Notes: a model not told the origin generated them from the letters alone. 64,000 nucleotides of DNA from SZUA-430 sp964483585 (GCA_964483585.1 CAZABH010000013.1:1-64000); one strand, 5' to 3'. Shown: positions 36,235 to 45,593, numbered from the stretch's first letter. A program made the numbers and translations.

Positions 36235-37599
36235 ATGAAGACAGGTCGCGCATCGGGAAATTTCCCCGCATGGCAAGGAATTGCCATCATGGGCATGGTG
36301 ACTGTGTCATCCTGGAACGCACCCGCCACCGCTGCGGGTTTCGCCCTGCGCGAGTATAGCCTCTCCGCGGCGTCCACATCGTTCGCGGGCGTATCAGCAA
36401 GCGATGACGCAGCAGGTTACCTCGCCTTCAATCCTGCTGCCGCCGCCGGCGTACAGGACGAAGATGTCCAGTTCACGTTGAACGCCATCTACCCGTCGAG
36501 CAGCGCGACATTCGACCTTGCCACTACATCAGCCGGAACAGCTGCCAGCGGAAGCCGAACACCTGTCAGCTTTGTGCAGGAAGCTCTCGAACCCGGCGCG
36601 TCCTGGCGCAAGCGGCTCTCGGACCGCTGGTCGGCCGGCATCTCAGTATCAGTCCCCTGGGGATTGAGCACTTTGTACGATCGCGATTGGGCAGGACGCT
36701 ACTATGCCGTCGAATCCAAGCTTCTGACGATCAACGTCGCGCCTGACATAGCCTGGCAGGTGACGGACACCCTAGCCATCGGTCTGGGGCTGCAGGTTCA
36801 GTACGCCGAAGGTATCCTGTCGAACGCCATAGATTTTGGAACGATCGGAGCACTCTTTTCGGTGCCGGGCGCAGTCCCGGGTCAGCAGGATGGCTTCGCA
36901 GAGTTCAAGGCGGATGACTGGGCCATTGGGTACCGGGCAGGAATCATCTGGAAACCAGACGATCGTGTAGCCTTTGGGCTCGCGTGGCGATCAGGCTTAA
37001 AGCACGAGCTGAAGGGGAACGTAGACTTCTCGCTCGACACGGCTGGCGTTGGCGCAGCACTGTCCAGTGCAAGCGGGGCGTTTGTCGACAGCACGGCACG
37101 AACGCGCCTGTCACTGCCCTCGATCACTTCGGCGGGGGTGGCTTGGAAAGCAACAGACAAGCTCACATTGATGGGCGAAGTCGGCTACACAGACTGGGGA
37201 ACCATCCAGGAATTGCGGGTCAGTTTCGACAACCCCCTCCAGCCCGACAACGTGCAGACTTATGGATGGTCAGGCGCGTGGCTGTACTCCATAGGCGCTC
37301 GCTACGACTTCGACAAGGAATGGACCCTGCGCGCTGGCGCAGCAATTGATGGCTCCCCCGCGCGGGACGCAACGCGAGACCCTCGCATCCCGGACGCGAC
37401 GCGGACCTGGCTATCCGCCAGCATCGAGCACCATCTCTCCGCATCCACTTCGATCCAGTTGGGCTACGCCAAGCTTATGTTCCCCGAAGAGCCCATAAAT
37501 CTCAGTGCGGCCACCCCTGGCAACGAGCTTCGCGGCAACTTGCGCGGAACGACGGACTCAGATGCAGACATGATCTCCATCCAGCTCACGATGCGCTAG
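36235..37599 (+). CDS. FadL/OmpP1-family outer-membrane transporter
   Basis: 454 residues. A signal peptide ends after APATAAG; the mature N-terminus GFALREYSLSAASTSFAGVSASDDAAGYLAFNPAA is the FadL hatch region, normally imported substrate-facing. The rest alternates in beta-barrel fashion (SAGISVSVPWGL, LGLQVQYAEGIL, DWAIGYRAGIIW, GEVGYTDWG) and ends in ISIQLTMR rather than Phe. Transports long-chain fatty acids or other hydrophobic compounds such as aromatics. ATG 36235 has GGGGA 9 bases upstream. Confidence 0.9.
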   Translation: MKTGRASGNFPAWQGIAIMGMVTVSSWNAPATAAGFALREYSLSAASTSFAGVSASDDAAGYLAFNPAAAAGVQDEDVQFTLNAIYPSSSATFDLATTSAGTAASGSRTPVSFVQEALEPGASWRKRLSDRWSAGISVSVPWGLSTLYDRDWAGRYYAVESKLLTINVAPDIAWQVTDTLAIGLGLQVQYAEGILSNAIDFGTIGALFSVPGAVPGQQDGFAEFKADDWAIGYRAGIIWKPDDRVAFGLAWRSGLKHELKGNVDFSLDTAGVGAALSSASGAFVDSTARTRLSLPSITSAGVAWKATDKLTLMGEVGYTDWGTIQELRVSFDNPLQPDNVQTYGWSGAWLYSIGARYDFDKEWTLRAGAAIDGSPARDATRDPRIPDATRTWLSASIEHHLSASTSIQLGYAKLMFPEEPINLSAATPGNELRGNLRGTTDSDADMISIQLTMR

Positions 37600-37618
37600 G
37601 GGCCGGAAACACGGATGA

Positions 37619-37642
37619 AGAGACCTGCTCCCTCAGGTCTCT
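37619..37642. terminator. Bidirectional-type hairpin between convergent genes
   Basis: A perfect 9-bp stem (AGAGACCTG/CAGGTCTCT) with a 6-base loop, 20 bases after the FadL stop and overlapping the stop codon of the convergent FAD-dependent oxidoreductase. It has no long T run, so its strength is uncertain. Confidence 0.6.
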
Positions 37643-39249
37643 ACAAACTGCCGAGCAACCGCCTCCGCGACCTTGATCCCGTCAATGCCTGCCGACAAGA
37701 TGCCGCCTGCATAGCCGGCGCCCTCACCAGCCGGATAAAGACCCTTGGTGTTGATGCTCTGGAAATCCTCTCCGCGCCGAATGGAGATCGGCGACGAGGT
37801 GCGCGTCTCCACCCCCGTCATCACCGCATCATGCATGTCGAAGCCTTGGATCTGACGGCCGAATGCCGGCAAGGCCTCGCGCATGGCGGCGATGGCAAAG
37901 TCAGGCAGGCAGAGCGCAAGATCCGTTGGCGTCACGCCTGGCTTGTAGGACGGGAGCACGGCACCGAGAGACGTGGATGCGCGCCCGGCGATCAGATCCC
38001 CCACAAGCTGCCCCGGCGCGGAATAGTCACGGCCGCCCGCCTCGAAGGCCAAAGCCTCCCACTTTCTCTGAAACTCGATCCCGGCCAGAGGATCTCCGGG
38101 ATAATCCTCTGGCGAGATGCCAACCACGATCCCGGCGTTGGCGTTGCGTTCGGCACGCGAGTACTGGCTCATTCCGTTGGTGACCACGCGTCCCGGCTCA
38201 GACGCCGTGGCAACGACTGTGCCGCCTGGACACATGCAGAAACTGTAGACCGAGCGACCATTCGAGGCATGGTGGACGATCTTGTAATCAGCGGCACCAA
38301 GAAGCTTGTTTCCTGCATTGGGTCCAAGCCTCGCCTTGTCGATGATCGACTGGGGATGCTCGATCCGGCAACCAATCGAGAAGGGCTTGGCCTCGATGTA
38401 GACGCCCTGCTCGTGCAGCATCTGAAATGTGTCCCGCGCACTGTGTCCAACGGCAAGAACGACCTGTTCGGCCTCAATGACCTCGCCGCTCATCAGCAGC
38501 AAGCCTTCGACCCGTCGTTCGCCAAGCGCATTCCGGCCGATCAGGACCCTGTCGACCTTTGTCTCGAACCGGAATTCACCGCCAAGCGCCTCAATCTTTG
38601 CTCGCAGTGCCTCCACCATGGAGACCAGACGAAACGTACCGACGTGCGGCTTCGACACGTAGAGGATCTCGGGAGGAGCGCCGGCCTCGACAAACTCCGT
38701 CAAGACCTTGCGGCCAAGAAAGCGGGGGTCCTTGACCTGGCTGTAGAGCTTGCCATCCGAGAATGTACCCGCCCCGCCTTCGCCAAACTGCGCATTGGAC
38801 TCGGGATTGAGCTCGCGCCGCCGCCAGAAACCGAACGTGTCTTTGGTCCGCTCCCTGACAATCTTGCCACGCTCGAGCACCAGTGGCCGAAACCCCATCT
38901 CGGCAAGAACCAACGCTGCGAAATAGCCACACGGCCCAGCACCGATGACCACGGGCCTCTGGACTGGCGCCCGATCCAGCCGCGTGACGAGCTTGTAGGA
39001 CGTATCAGGCGCAGCGCCGACCCTGCGATCTCTGGAGAAGCGACGCAGGACCGCTGCCTCATCGCGAACCTCGACATCGACCGTGTAGATGAAATCGATC
39101 TGCTTGGGCCGACGCGAATCGACACCGCGCTTGAAGACCGAAAATCCGATGAGATCCGCGCTTGCAAGCGATAGGCGATGAAGGACCGCCTGCCGTAAGG
39201 CAGCCTCCCCATGCGTCAGCGGAAGCCTCAACTCAGTGACCCGGATCAT
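37633..39249 (-). CDS. FAD-dependent oxidoreductase (uncharacterised flavoprotein family)
   Basis: 538 residues. About 95 N-terminal residues (RVTELRLPLTHGEAALRQAV, FKRGVDSRRPKQIDFIYTVDVEV) precede a Rossmann FAD motif PVVIGAGPCGYFAALVLAEMG, then NPESNAQFGEGGAGTFSDGKL and the C-terminal GLYPAGEGAGYAGGILSAGIDGIKVAEAV. This is the architecture of a conserved but uncharacterised NAD(P)/FAD-dependent dehydrogenase family. The substrate is unknown. The start ATG lies at 39249; no good ribosome binding site is visible. Confidence 0.88.
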   Translation of the reverse strand: MIRVTELRLPLTHGEAALRQAVLHRLSLASADLIGFSVFKRGVDSRRPKQIDFIYTVDVEVRDEAAVLRRFSRDRRVGAAPDTSYKLVTRLDRAPVQRPVVIGAGPCGYFAALVLAEMGFRPLVLERGKIVRERTKDTFGFWRRRELNPESNAQFGEGGAGTFSDGKLYSQVKDPRFLGRKVLTEFVEAGAPPEILYVSKPHVGTFRLVSMVEALRAKIEALGGEFRFETKVDRVLIGRNALGERRVEGLLLMSGEVIEAEQVVLAVGHSARDTFQMLHEQGVYIEAKPFSIGCRIEHPQSIIDKARLGPNAGNKLLGAADYKIVHHASNGRSVYSFCMCPGGTVVATASEPGRVVTNGMSQYSRAERNANAGIVVGISPEDYPGDPLAGIEFQRKWEALAFEAGGRDYSAPGQLVGDLIAGRASTSLGAVLPSYKPGVTPTDLALCLPDFAIAAMREALPAFGRQIQGFDMHDAVMTGVETRTSSPISIRRGEDFQSINTKGLYPAGEGAGYAGGILSAGIDGIKVAEAVARQFVET

Positions 39250-39398
39250 GCCCCGCTTCTAGATCGCTTTGCTCCAAAGTGGAACTGTCGACTTGCCCCA
39301 AAACGAGAAGAACGATCCGGCAGATACGGTCGAACCAAGCAGATCCGGCAATGGTACGTCTCTTGCTTCTTCAACCGTGGTATCGGAGAAACTGTCCC

Positions 39399-39608
39399 AT
39401 GGATGCATTCGAGCTGGTAACCATGATTGGTGAAAGCATGTGCAACCTCGCGCATGGCGCCACGAGCCCATTCGGCGTTCCCTATGTCTGCAGCCGCAGC
39501 GAATATTTCGACACGGGGACCGGAGCCCTTGCTCTGCTTACGATCGTGCTGCTGGTGGCATGGAACGAGGCCCGCAGAAGGCGCAATAGGTCAGACGGCT
39601 ATCGATAA
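39399..39608 (+). CDS. Small single-pass membrane protein
   Basis: 69 residues: an N-terminal amphipathic part with two Cys (MIGESMCNLAH, YVCSRSEYFD), one membrane helix (about 43-57, ALALLTIVLLVAW) and a basic tail. No family recognised. GGAGA lies about 10 bases upstream of ATG 39399. Its last 10 bases overlap the convergent neighbour. Codon use looks native, but real expression is unproven. Confidence 0.45.
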   Translation: MDAFELVTMIGESMCNLAHGATSPFGVPYVCSRSEYFDTGTGALALLTIVLLVAWNEARRRRNRSDGYR

Positions 39609-39949
39609 CGCCTGACACCAGACCTGCCGGGGCCGCGTTCAAAGGGTTGACCCGGGAAAACAACAACATTCTCCGGCAGGTCATCCTGCAGGACGTCCAT
39701 CTCGGCTTCAGTCTCCGACTCTACCTGCCGACGGAACATCCCATGCGAGGTTAGTGCCACGCTGGAATGAAGCGAATAGGCCAGAAACGCGTAACCCGGA
39801 AACAGCAGCATGAAGCTGCGCGACAGCTCAAGGTTCAGGGCCTCACTGCCGCCAGCCTGAATCAGGCCGAGATAGAGGTCGAAGGAGCCCATACCGACCA
39901 GAAGCAAGCCAGCCGCGAAACTGAGAAATTTCAATCCAGATCGGTTCAT
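39599..39949 (-). CDS. Small membrane protein of unknown function, downstream of Tad genes
   Basis: 116 residues with two hydrophobic segments (GLKFLSFAAGLLLVGMGSFDLYLGLI and FMLLFPGYAFLAYSLH) and an acidic, disordered C-terminus (ESETEAEMDVLQDDLPE). No family recognised. It lies in the same direction as the TadE/TadG genes, 74 bases downstream of the last, so it may be part of that transcript. ATG 39949 is chosen over an upstream TTG. Confidence 0.5.
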   Translation of the reverse strand: MNRSGLKFLSFAAGLLLVGMGSFDLYLGLIQAGGSEALNLELSRSFMLLFPGYAFLAYSLHSSVALTSHGMFRRQVESETEAEMDVLQDDLPENVVVFPGQPFERGPGRSGVRRYR

Positions 39950-40023
39950 GACACCCAAGCCGCGGCAACAATGACATCCTGCACTCTAAGGCATCGGACT
40001 CAACATCGGGTAAACGGGCGTCG

Positions 40024-40422
40024 TCAATCAACCAGCGGCACCACCGTCTGAACATCCATTGGCACTGACACCGTCGGCACAAAGGGAATGATCAGATCGA
40101 CACTGAAAGCTGCCGTGATACGCATGATCGATACCTCACCCACAGGCACGACGCTGTATGTGACATCAACCGGAATCGATATCAGCTCCTCAAGGCGCGC
40201 CTCGATGGATAGCTGAAGCTGAGCCTCACTCAATGTATCGTCAACCATTAGTTCTCTGGCAGTCTCCTCCAAGGCTTGCTGGACGGTACCCGCCTGAAAA
40301 AACAACAAGCCGACCTGCATCGTTCCGAAGACCAGGGTAACGAACACAGGCAAAAGGATCGCAAATTCCAGGGCAGAAGCCCCGCCAGTCTCGGCCAACC
40401 AACCCCGCAGATTGCGCCTCAT
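40024..40422 (-). CDS. TadE-like pseudopilin-type protein
   Basis: 132 residues. The N-terminus GGASALEFAILLPVFVTLVFGTMQVGLLFF is the TadE hydrophobic segment with the Glu after the processing site that TadV-type peptidases use. A helical region follows (VQQALEETARELMVDD). Such proteins help assemble Flp/Tad surface structures. AGGGTGG lies 5 bases upstream. It starts 9 bases after the preceding TadE-like gene, so the genes form an operon. Confidence 0.85.
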   Translation of the reverse strand: MRRNLRGWLAETGGASALEFAILLPVFVTLVFGTMQVGLLFFQAGTVQQALEETARELMVDDTLSEAQLQLSIEARLEELISIPVDVTYSVVPVGEVSIMRITAAFSVDLIIPFVPTVSVPMDVQTVVPLVD

Positions 40423-40431
40423 GAAACCACC

Positions 40432-40854
40432 CTACCGAACACGAACAACCTGGGATGTCTCATACTGCGTCTCGGAAATGATCCCTTCAAAAGTAACCGC
40501 TGCAGTAATTCGATGATAACTCACGGGATACGACTTGTCAGGGCAGAGCTTGTTGCAGACGCTGACCGTTTCTCCACACATACAAAACTTGCTCGACTGG
40601 ACCACGGCACCCTCGGGTCGATCAGTCCACGCGGCGTCAACGATGGAGACAGCCGTATCGATGTCTTTGCCACCATTCATGAAATACTGCGCACCAGAGC
40701 GCATCGCAGACTCAAGATCAGTGCGCTGATACAAATTGAAGCCCTGGTCGACCGCTCCGACCAGCCCCACCACCAGAACGGGCGCAATCAGCGCAAACTC
40801 TACAGCAGACTGTCCACCGAGGTTCCTCAGAAGGCGAGATATGAAACGGATCAT
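40432..40854 (-). CDS. TadE/TadF-like pseudopilin-type protein
   Basis: 140 residues. It begins with a basic stretch and GGQSAVEFALIAPVLVVGLVGAVDQGFNLY, the processed hydrophobic segment, then LESAMRSGAQYFMNGG as in other TadE proteins. Four cysteines (FCMCGETVSVCNKLC) probably form disulfides outside the membrane. Second gene of the TadG-TadE-TadE run, 14 bases after the TadG-like stop. Confidence 0.84.
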   Translation of the reverse strand: MIRFISRLLRNLGGQSAVEFALIAPVLVVGLVGAVDQGFNLYQRTDLESAMRSGAQYFMNGGKDIDTAVSIVDAAWTDRPEGAVVQSSKFCMCGETVSVCNKLCPDKSYPVSYHRITAAVTFEGIISETQYETSQVVRVR

Positions 40855-40868
40855 GGCTCGACGTCCCC

Positions 40869-42104
40869 CTACTCGACCAGCCGCACGCGACCAGGAATTG
40901 AAATATCGAGGATGCCTGCGAAGTCACATGACGAGTTCATGGTCGTTGAGCCACTGAACTTCACGCGCCTTGCAGCAACCCGCATGCAGCCGTTCGAACC
41001 GGAGAAACTTCCCAGAAATTCCGTCTCTGCACTGGGGAAGTAGATCACACCGGTCAGACTGGAAGACGCATTGCCATTGAACTTGATGACACTGGTGCTG
41101 TTGCTGCTATCACCCCAGAACAACATGCCCCTGTAGGGCCCACTCGTAGGCGCAGATAGTGTTAGGTTCGCAGAGCCATTGATGTCGATCGTCGCATCAT
41201 TCGTGAAGTAAAGAGTGACGCCGGTCCCTGTCAGCGATGCCGACGCATTGATCCGGACATTCCCGCCATCAACAACATAGACGCCCGGACTCAGCGCAAG
41301 CGTTCCCCTGATGTTACCGCCTCCACAATACCGACCTGGAGCCAGCACAGCCGCCCCGGAACCACTTGGAAAGCTCTGGCAAGCACCAGAAACCTCTGGC
41401 TTGGCAAGCGATGCATAAGGGTCGATCGCAGGGGGAGCCTGCGTGACAGGCTCATTGCAGTCCGTCATGTTGATCGTGCCACCCTCGACAACACCGCCCG
41501 CGCTTACAATGCACGGGACAGTGAGGTCTGATGCTCCCGAGACCCTGACTGCAGAGTCGGAAAGGGAATTCGACATCAACCCGCAATCATTCAACATCGT
41601 CACGGAGTTTCCGCTGAAATCCAGCGCATCCGCATCCTCAGGCGCAAGGGCAAGCACGCAAGCCTTGCCTGCATCATCGTAGTGACCGACACCACGGGCT
41701 GAAATCGAGATATCTTCCTGCAGGAAAAGACCTGTAAACAGACGAGGCACTGCAATCGAGAGTAGAACCTCAACCGACCTGTCATCACGATAATTTCCAG
41801 AAAGCGCCGGCGAATTGACAACGATGGAACCGTTGTCTGCATCGAAGCCTTGCTCGACCGCCTCCAACAACGCCACATCCCTGATCTTGCTGGCACTTCC
41901 GCCGCTGCGCTTCTCGACAGTTGCGGCGTAAGCTGCCGTATCGGCTGCAGTCTGCAGACCGCGATCCTTGTAGTACCAATAGCCAGTTTCAACCCCGAGC
42001 CCAATCGCTCCTACTACGACTGGAGCCGTAAGCCCGAACATGACAGCCATGTTTGCTGCCTTGCTGCCTGCAAAGCGACCAAAGAATGTCTCGCGGAATT
42101 GCAT
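40869..42104 (-). CDS. TadG-like Flp/Tad pilus-associated protein
   Basis: 412 residues. The N-terminus holds GSKAANMAVMFGLTAPVVVGAIGLGVETGYWYYKDRGLQTAADTAAYAA, the TadG-like membrane segment and helix. SISARGVGHY precedes a long Ser/Gly/Thr-rich beta region (SANLTLSAPTSGPYRG, NASSSLTGVIYFPSAETEF) instead of a von Willebrand A domain. It is probably an exported, cell-envelope-linked partner of the TadE proteins. No TadA ATPase, prepilin or secretin is in the window. ATG 42104 is chosen over longer in-frame starts. Confidence 0.82.
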   Translation of the reverse strand: MQFRETFFGRFAGSKAANMAVMFGLTAPVVVGAIGLGVETGYWYYKDRGLQTAADTAAYAATVEKRSGGSASKIRDVALLEAVEQGFDADNGSIVVNSPALSGNYRDDRSVEVLLSIAVPRLFTGLFLQEDISISARGVGHYDDAGKACVLALAPEDADALDFSGNSVTMLNDCGLMSNSLSDSAVRVSGASDLTVPCIVSAGGVVEGGTINMTDCNEPVTQAPPAIDPYASLAKPEVSGACQSFPSGSGAAVLAPGRYCGGGNIRGTLALSPGVYVVDGGNVRINASASLTGTGVTLYFTNDATIDINGSANLTLSAPTSGPYRGMLFWGDSSNSTSVIKFNGNASSSLTGVIYFPSAETEFLGSFSGSNGCMRVAARRVKFSGSTTMNSSCDFAGILDISIPGRVRLVE

Positions 42105-42342
42105 GCACCGAACCCGCCACGAAAAGGATACGTGGGTACTATCCTCCTCGCCTGTTTCATGACCCTCAAGAAACTCGATCAAGTTTTAGGGATTCTCCCC
42201 GCGAACGAGGGCTTTCTGTGCTGAATGCAGAGAAAACTAACGCGATATAGACCTTGATCAGAAACTTCAGCGCCCGAACGGCCTTGGCAGGCAGGCAGTG
42301 GTGCACCGCCCACCAACCCAGGAACCCGCATCAAGATTGCAG

Positions 42343-42906
42343 TTAAGACCCTGCCAGCGGAATCACACCACAGGCGATCCTCGCACCGCCGCCACCCAGC
42401 GGTTGAGGCTGGTCAGAGTAATTGTCGCCACCAGCATGGATCATGATCGCGCGACCACGAATATCCGACAATTTAAGGCGAGGCGCAGTCAGCGTGTCGT
42501 CAACCTTGCCCGAGGCATCTACGTCGAGAACCGGCAGGTCACCGGTATGGCCATGGCCATGGGGCCCCTCATGACGTCCAGCACCGGACGCATCGAAATG
42601 GCCACCAGCAGCAAGCGCTGCCACAGGCTTGCCATCACGCAGCGCCGGCCCACAGTCGCCCTTCTCGTGCACATGGAACCCGCGCTGACCTGGTGGCAAC
42701 CCCTCCAGATTCACGGCGAGAACCAAGCCTTCCGCCGAGTCTGACAGAACGATACGGCCGATCCGATCACCGATACCCGCCTCTGAAACCCGCGAGATGA
42801 AAACCTCGGCGCGCGCGCCTGCAGCCGACGGAGCGCTTTGATCCATCGTTTCACAGGCAGCAATGAACGGAAAGAAACAAATCGCAACTGAGTATCGAAG
42901 CTTCAT
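42343..42906 (-). CDS. sodC: Cu/Zn superoxide dismutase, lipoprotein form
   Basis: 187 residues. Converts superoxide to hydrogen peroxide in the envelope. A lipobox IAAC with Cys18 predicts lipidation rather than a soluble periplasmic enzyme. Metal ligands are in FHVHEKGDCG, GGHFDASG, RHEGPHGHGHTGDLP and IMIHAGGDNYSD; the disulfide Cys pair is in GDCG and RIACGV. GAGAGG precedes ATG 42906. It lies 34 bases downstream of the E1-like gene and may be co-transcribed. Confidence 0.92.
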   Translation of the reverse strand: MKLRYSVAICFFPFIAACETMDQSAPSAAGARAEVFISRVSEAGIGDRIGRIVLSDSAEGLVLAVNLEGLPPGQRGFHVHEKGDCGPALRDGKPVAALAAGGHFDASGAGRHEGPHGHGHTGDLPVLDVDASGKVDDTLTAPRLKLSDIRGRAIMIHAGGDNYSDQPQPLGGGGARIACGVIPLAGS

Positions 42907-42940
42907 GATGTCATCCTCTCCGCATATCTCGCCCATTCGT

Positions 42941-45325
42941 TCATTTATGACGAAGTGGCCGTCCCAAGCTCACAGATTGTGCCGCACGCAGGATCGACTC
43001 TCGGTCGAGCCCATAATGCCGGTAAAGCTCCGCAAGCGAACCAGTCTGCCCGAAATGCTCCACACCAAGGGCACGCACGCGATGCCCGCGGACTGACCCA
43101 AGCCATGCCAGTGTCGCCGGGTGCCCGTCAAGAACCGTTACCAGCCCACAATCCCGTGGAACGTCCGCCATCAATCGCTCAGCCAGGCTGCTCGCACGCG
43201 TCACACCACGCTCACGCGCCCGCTGCGCAGCCGTCCAACCAGCATTCAACCTGTCAGCCGAGGTAATCGCCAGCAGGCCGACATCGCGACGATCTTCGGC
43301 AAGAAGACCCGTCGCATCAATTGCTTCTGGTGCAACCGCGCCGGTATAGGCAATCACAACCTCGGCATTGGGACCCGGCCGGCGCAACCAATAGGCCCCA
43401 TCGATGATGTCGCGCGCGAGCACATCGGTCATCTCTCGCCGCGGCTGCTCGATCGGACGCGTCGACAGTCGGAAGTAAACAGATCCGCCAGTCTGGTCCC
43501 GCAACCAGGTCCGCGCGTCGGGATCGCCATCGCCATCGCGCTGGATATAGTCCATGGCAAAGCGCATCAGAACCGCCAGCTCATCGACGAAAGCAGGCTC
43601 GAAGCTGCAGAGCCCGTCCTGCGACATGCCAATTAGCGGCTGCGCGATGGACTGATGCGCACCGCCCTCACCTGCCAATGTGATCCCGGATGGAGTTGCA
43701 ACCACGATGAACCGGGAATCCTGGTAACATGCATAATTCAATGCATCCAGCCCGCGCGAGATGAAAGGATCATAAAGCGTGCCGATCGGGATCAGCCGCT
43801 CTCCATTGATCGAGTGAGAAAGGCCAAGCGCAGACAGCAGGATGAAAAGGTTCATCTCGGCTATGCCAAGCTCGATATGCTGCCCCTTGGGCGAAAATTC
43901 CCAGGCAAAGGTCGACGGGATACGCTCGCGCTTGAAGATGTCCGCAACCGTTTTCTGCGCGAACAGCCCGCGGCGGTTGACCCATGCGCCCAGGTTTGTC
44001 GACACCGTTACATCGGGCGAGCAGGTCACGACCCGCGTCGCCAGCTCATGACTGGAGCGCCCAAGCTCATTCATGATGTTCCCAAAACCAGCTTGGGTCG
44101 AGACAACAGGCTGCGCATTGAACGAAAGTTCTGGCGGCACCGGAATGACAGGCGCGCGCAGGCGCCGCGCCCCACCTTGTACAAACGGAACCGAGGAGAG
44201 GAATGCTTCAAGCTGCGCGGGGGACGCCTTCAAGCCCTCAAAGCGACCCCATTCATGTCCGTCGCGGATGCGAAGTTGCGCCTTGAGAGCCGCAATCTGC
44301 TGGGGTGTCATGAGCCCCGCGTGATTGTCCTTGTGCCCCTGCAGGGGCAGGCCATGACCTTTGATCGTGTAGGCGATGAAACAGACAGGCCGATCGCTGC
44401 TGCATGCGGCAAAGGCATCGAGCAGGGTCTCGATGTCATGGCCACCCAGGTTCGTCATCAGGTCGGCAAGCGCGTCGTCGCTTCGCCGCCCGATCAGCGC
44501 AGACACCGGACCCTGGTCACCGATCTCGTCCTCGAGGCGCTTGCGCCACGCCCGTCCGCCCTGGAATGTCAGGGCCGAGTAAAGCTGATTTGGACAGCGT
44601 TCAATCCAGTCCCTCAGCGCCATGCCGCCTGGTTCGGAAAACGCAGCCTCCAGCTTGCGCCCATATTTCAGGACCAGGACGTCCCAGCCGAAATTCTGGA
44701 ACAAGCTCTCGAAGCGCGACCAAAGCCCCTCGCGGATCACGGCATCGAGGCTTTGCCGGTTATAGTCGACGATCCACCAGGTATTTCGGATGTCGTGCTT
44801 CCATCCCTCCAGCAAGGCCTCGAAGATATTGCCTTCGTCCATCTCGGCATCGCCGATCAAGGCCACCATTCGGCCTTCCTTGCGGCCTAGCCCCCAGCCG
44901 TGGGCGCGCACATAATCCTGGACGAGCGATGAGAACAGCGTCTGCGCAACACCAAGCCCGACCGACCCCGTCGAGAAGTCGACATCGTCGGCATCCTTCG
45001 TACGCGAAGGATAGCTCTGCGCCCCCGTGTAGCCCCGGAAATTGCGAATCTTATCAAGGCTCTGCTGCCCCAGAAGATACTGAATGGCGTGAAAATTGGG
45101 GCTGGCATGCGGCTTGACCGCCACACGGTCCTCAGGCCTCAGCACAGCGAAGTAAAGGACCGACATGATGGTCGCAAGCGATGCCGATGAGGCCTGGTGC
45201 CCCCCGACCTTCAGACCGTCATCATTGTCACGCAGATGATTGGCATTATGGATCGTCCAGCTGGCCAGCCAGCGAACCTTCTCTTCAAGATCACCGAGCA
45301 GCGAAACCGTCTGCCTGTCTGCCAT
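42941..45325 (-). CDS. Thiamine-diphosphate 2-oxoacid dehydrogenase E1 (AceE/transketolase-like)
   Basis: 794 residues, shorter than AceE (about 890) but far longer than transketolase. Homodimeric E1 features are present: NANHLRDNDDGLKVGGHQASSAS, the ThDP motif GDAEMDEGNIFEALLEGWKHDIRNTWWIVDYNRQSLD, YTIKGHGLPLQGHKDNHAG, then the pyrimidine-binding half with KGQHIELGIAEMNLF and GEGGAHQSIAQPL. MdeB-type alpha-ketobutyrate dehydrogenases belong to the same group; a Cys/Met lyase occurs in the window, but 37 kb away. No E2 or E3 gene is beside it. ATG 45325 has GAGG 6 bases upstream. Confidence 0.83.
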   Translation of the reverse strand: MADRQTVSLLGDLEEKVRWLASWTIHNANHLRDNDDGLKVGGHQASSASLATIMSVLYFAVLRPEDRVAVKPHASPNFHAIQYLLGQQSLDKIRNFRGYTGAQSYPSRTKDADDVDFSTGSVGLGVAQTLFSSLVQDYVRAHGWGLGRKEGRMVALIGDAEMDEGNIFEALLEGWKHDIRNTWWIVDYNRQSLDAVIREGLWSRFESLFQNFGWDVLVLKYGRKLEAAFSEPGGMALRDWIERCPNQLYSALTFQGGRAWRKRLEDEIGDQGPVSALIGRRSDDALADLMTNLGGHDIETLLDAFAACSSDRPVCFIAYTIKGHGLPLQGHKDNHAGLMTPQQIAALKAQLRIRDGHEWGRFEGLKASPAQLEAFLSSVPFVQGGARRLRAPVIPVPPELSFNAQPVVSTQAGFGNIMNELGRSSHELATRVVTCSPDVTVSTNLGAWVNRRGLFAQKTVADIFKRERIPSTFAWEFSPKGQHIELGIAEMNLFILLSALGLSHSINGERLIPIGTLYDPFISRGLDALNYACYQDSRFIVVATPSGITLAGEGGAHQSIAQPLIGMSQDGLCSFEPAFVDELAVLMRFAMDYIQRDGDGDPDARTWLRDQTGGSVYFRLSTRPIEQPRREMTDVLARDIIDGAYWLRRPGPNAEVVIAYTGAVAPEAIDATGLLAEDRRDVGLLAITSADRLNAGWTAAQRARERGVTRASSLAERLMADVPRDCGLVTVLDGHPATLAWLGSVRGHRVRALGVEHFGQTGSLAELYRHYGLDRESILRAAQSVSLGRPLRHK

Positions 45326-45392
45326 TCCCCGCCTCTGCCTTTCGCATATGCACCACAATACAGCGGCGGAGGCTGGCAGGATAGAAACAGCC

Positions 45393-45593
45393 TCAGGTCT
45401 TGCTGTTCGACTTTGAAGCACCCCGCCCCAACGTGGCGGCCAAACCATTGAACAACGCCAGGAACAGGATGAATATCAGCGCCGTTCCAGCAGCGCTCAA
45501 GGTTTCCAGGTAGGAATGCACTGCCACGGTCACCGGTATCGCCGCGGCCGTGGCAATCCCATGCTTCATCGCGAAGTCAGCCGGATGCGCCAT
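45393..45593 (-). CDS. Small single-pass membrane protein
   Basis: 66 residues: a polar start (MAHPADFAMKHGI), two hydrophobic stretches (ATAAAIPVTVAVHSYLETL and ALIFILFLALFNGL) and a basic tail. ATG 45593 has AAGGAG 6 bases upstream, the strongest start in the neighbourhood; the overlapping ATG at 45599 is too close to it. No family recognised. A TTAA-N7-TTAG dyad like a CtrA site lies upstream at 45680-45694. Confidence 0.6.
   Translation of the reverse strand: MAHPADFAMKHGIATAAAIPVTVAVHSYLETLSAAGTALIFILFLALFNGLAATLGRGASKSNSKT

Noticed and set aside
37615..39174. Plus-strand frame of 519 codons opposite the FAD-dependent oxidoreductase
   Set aside because: Antisense shadow; the minus strand carries a complete Rossmann motif and normal composition.
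43655..44890. Long plus-strand frame (411 codons) opposite the E1-like gene
   Set aside because: Same reason: antisense shadow with poor amino-acid composition.
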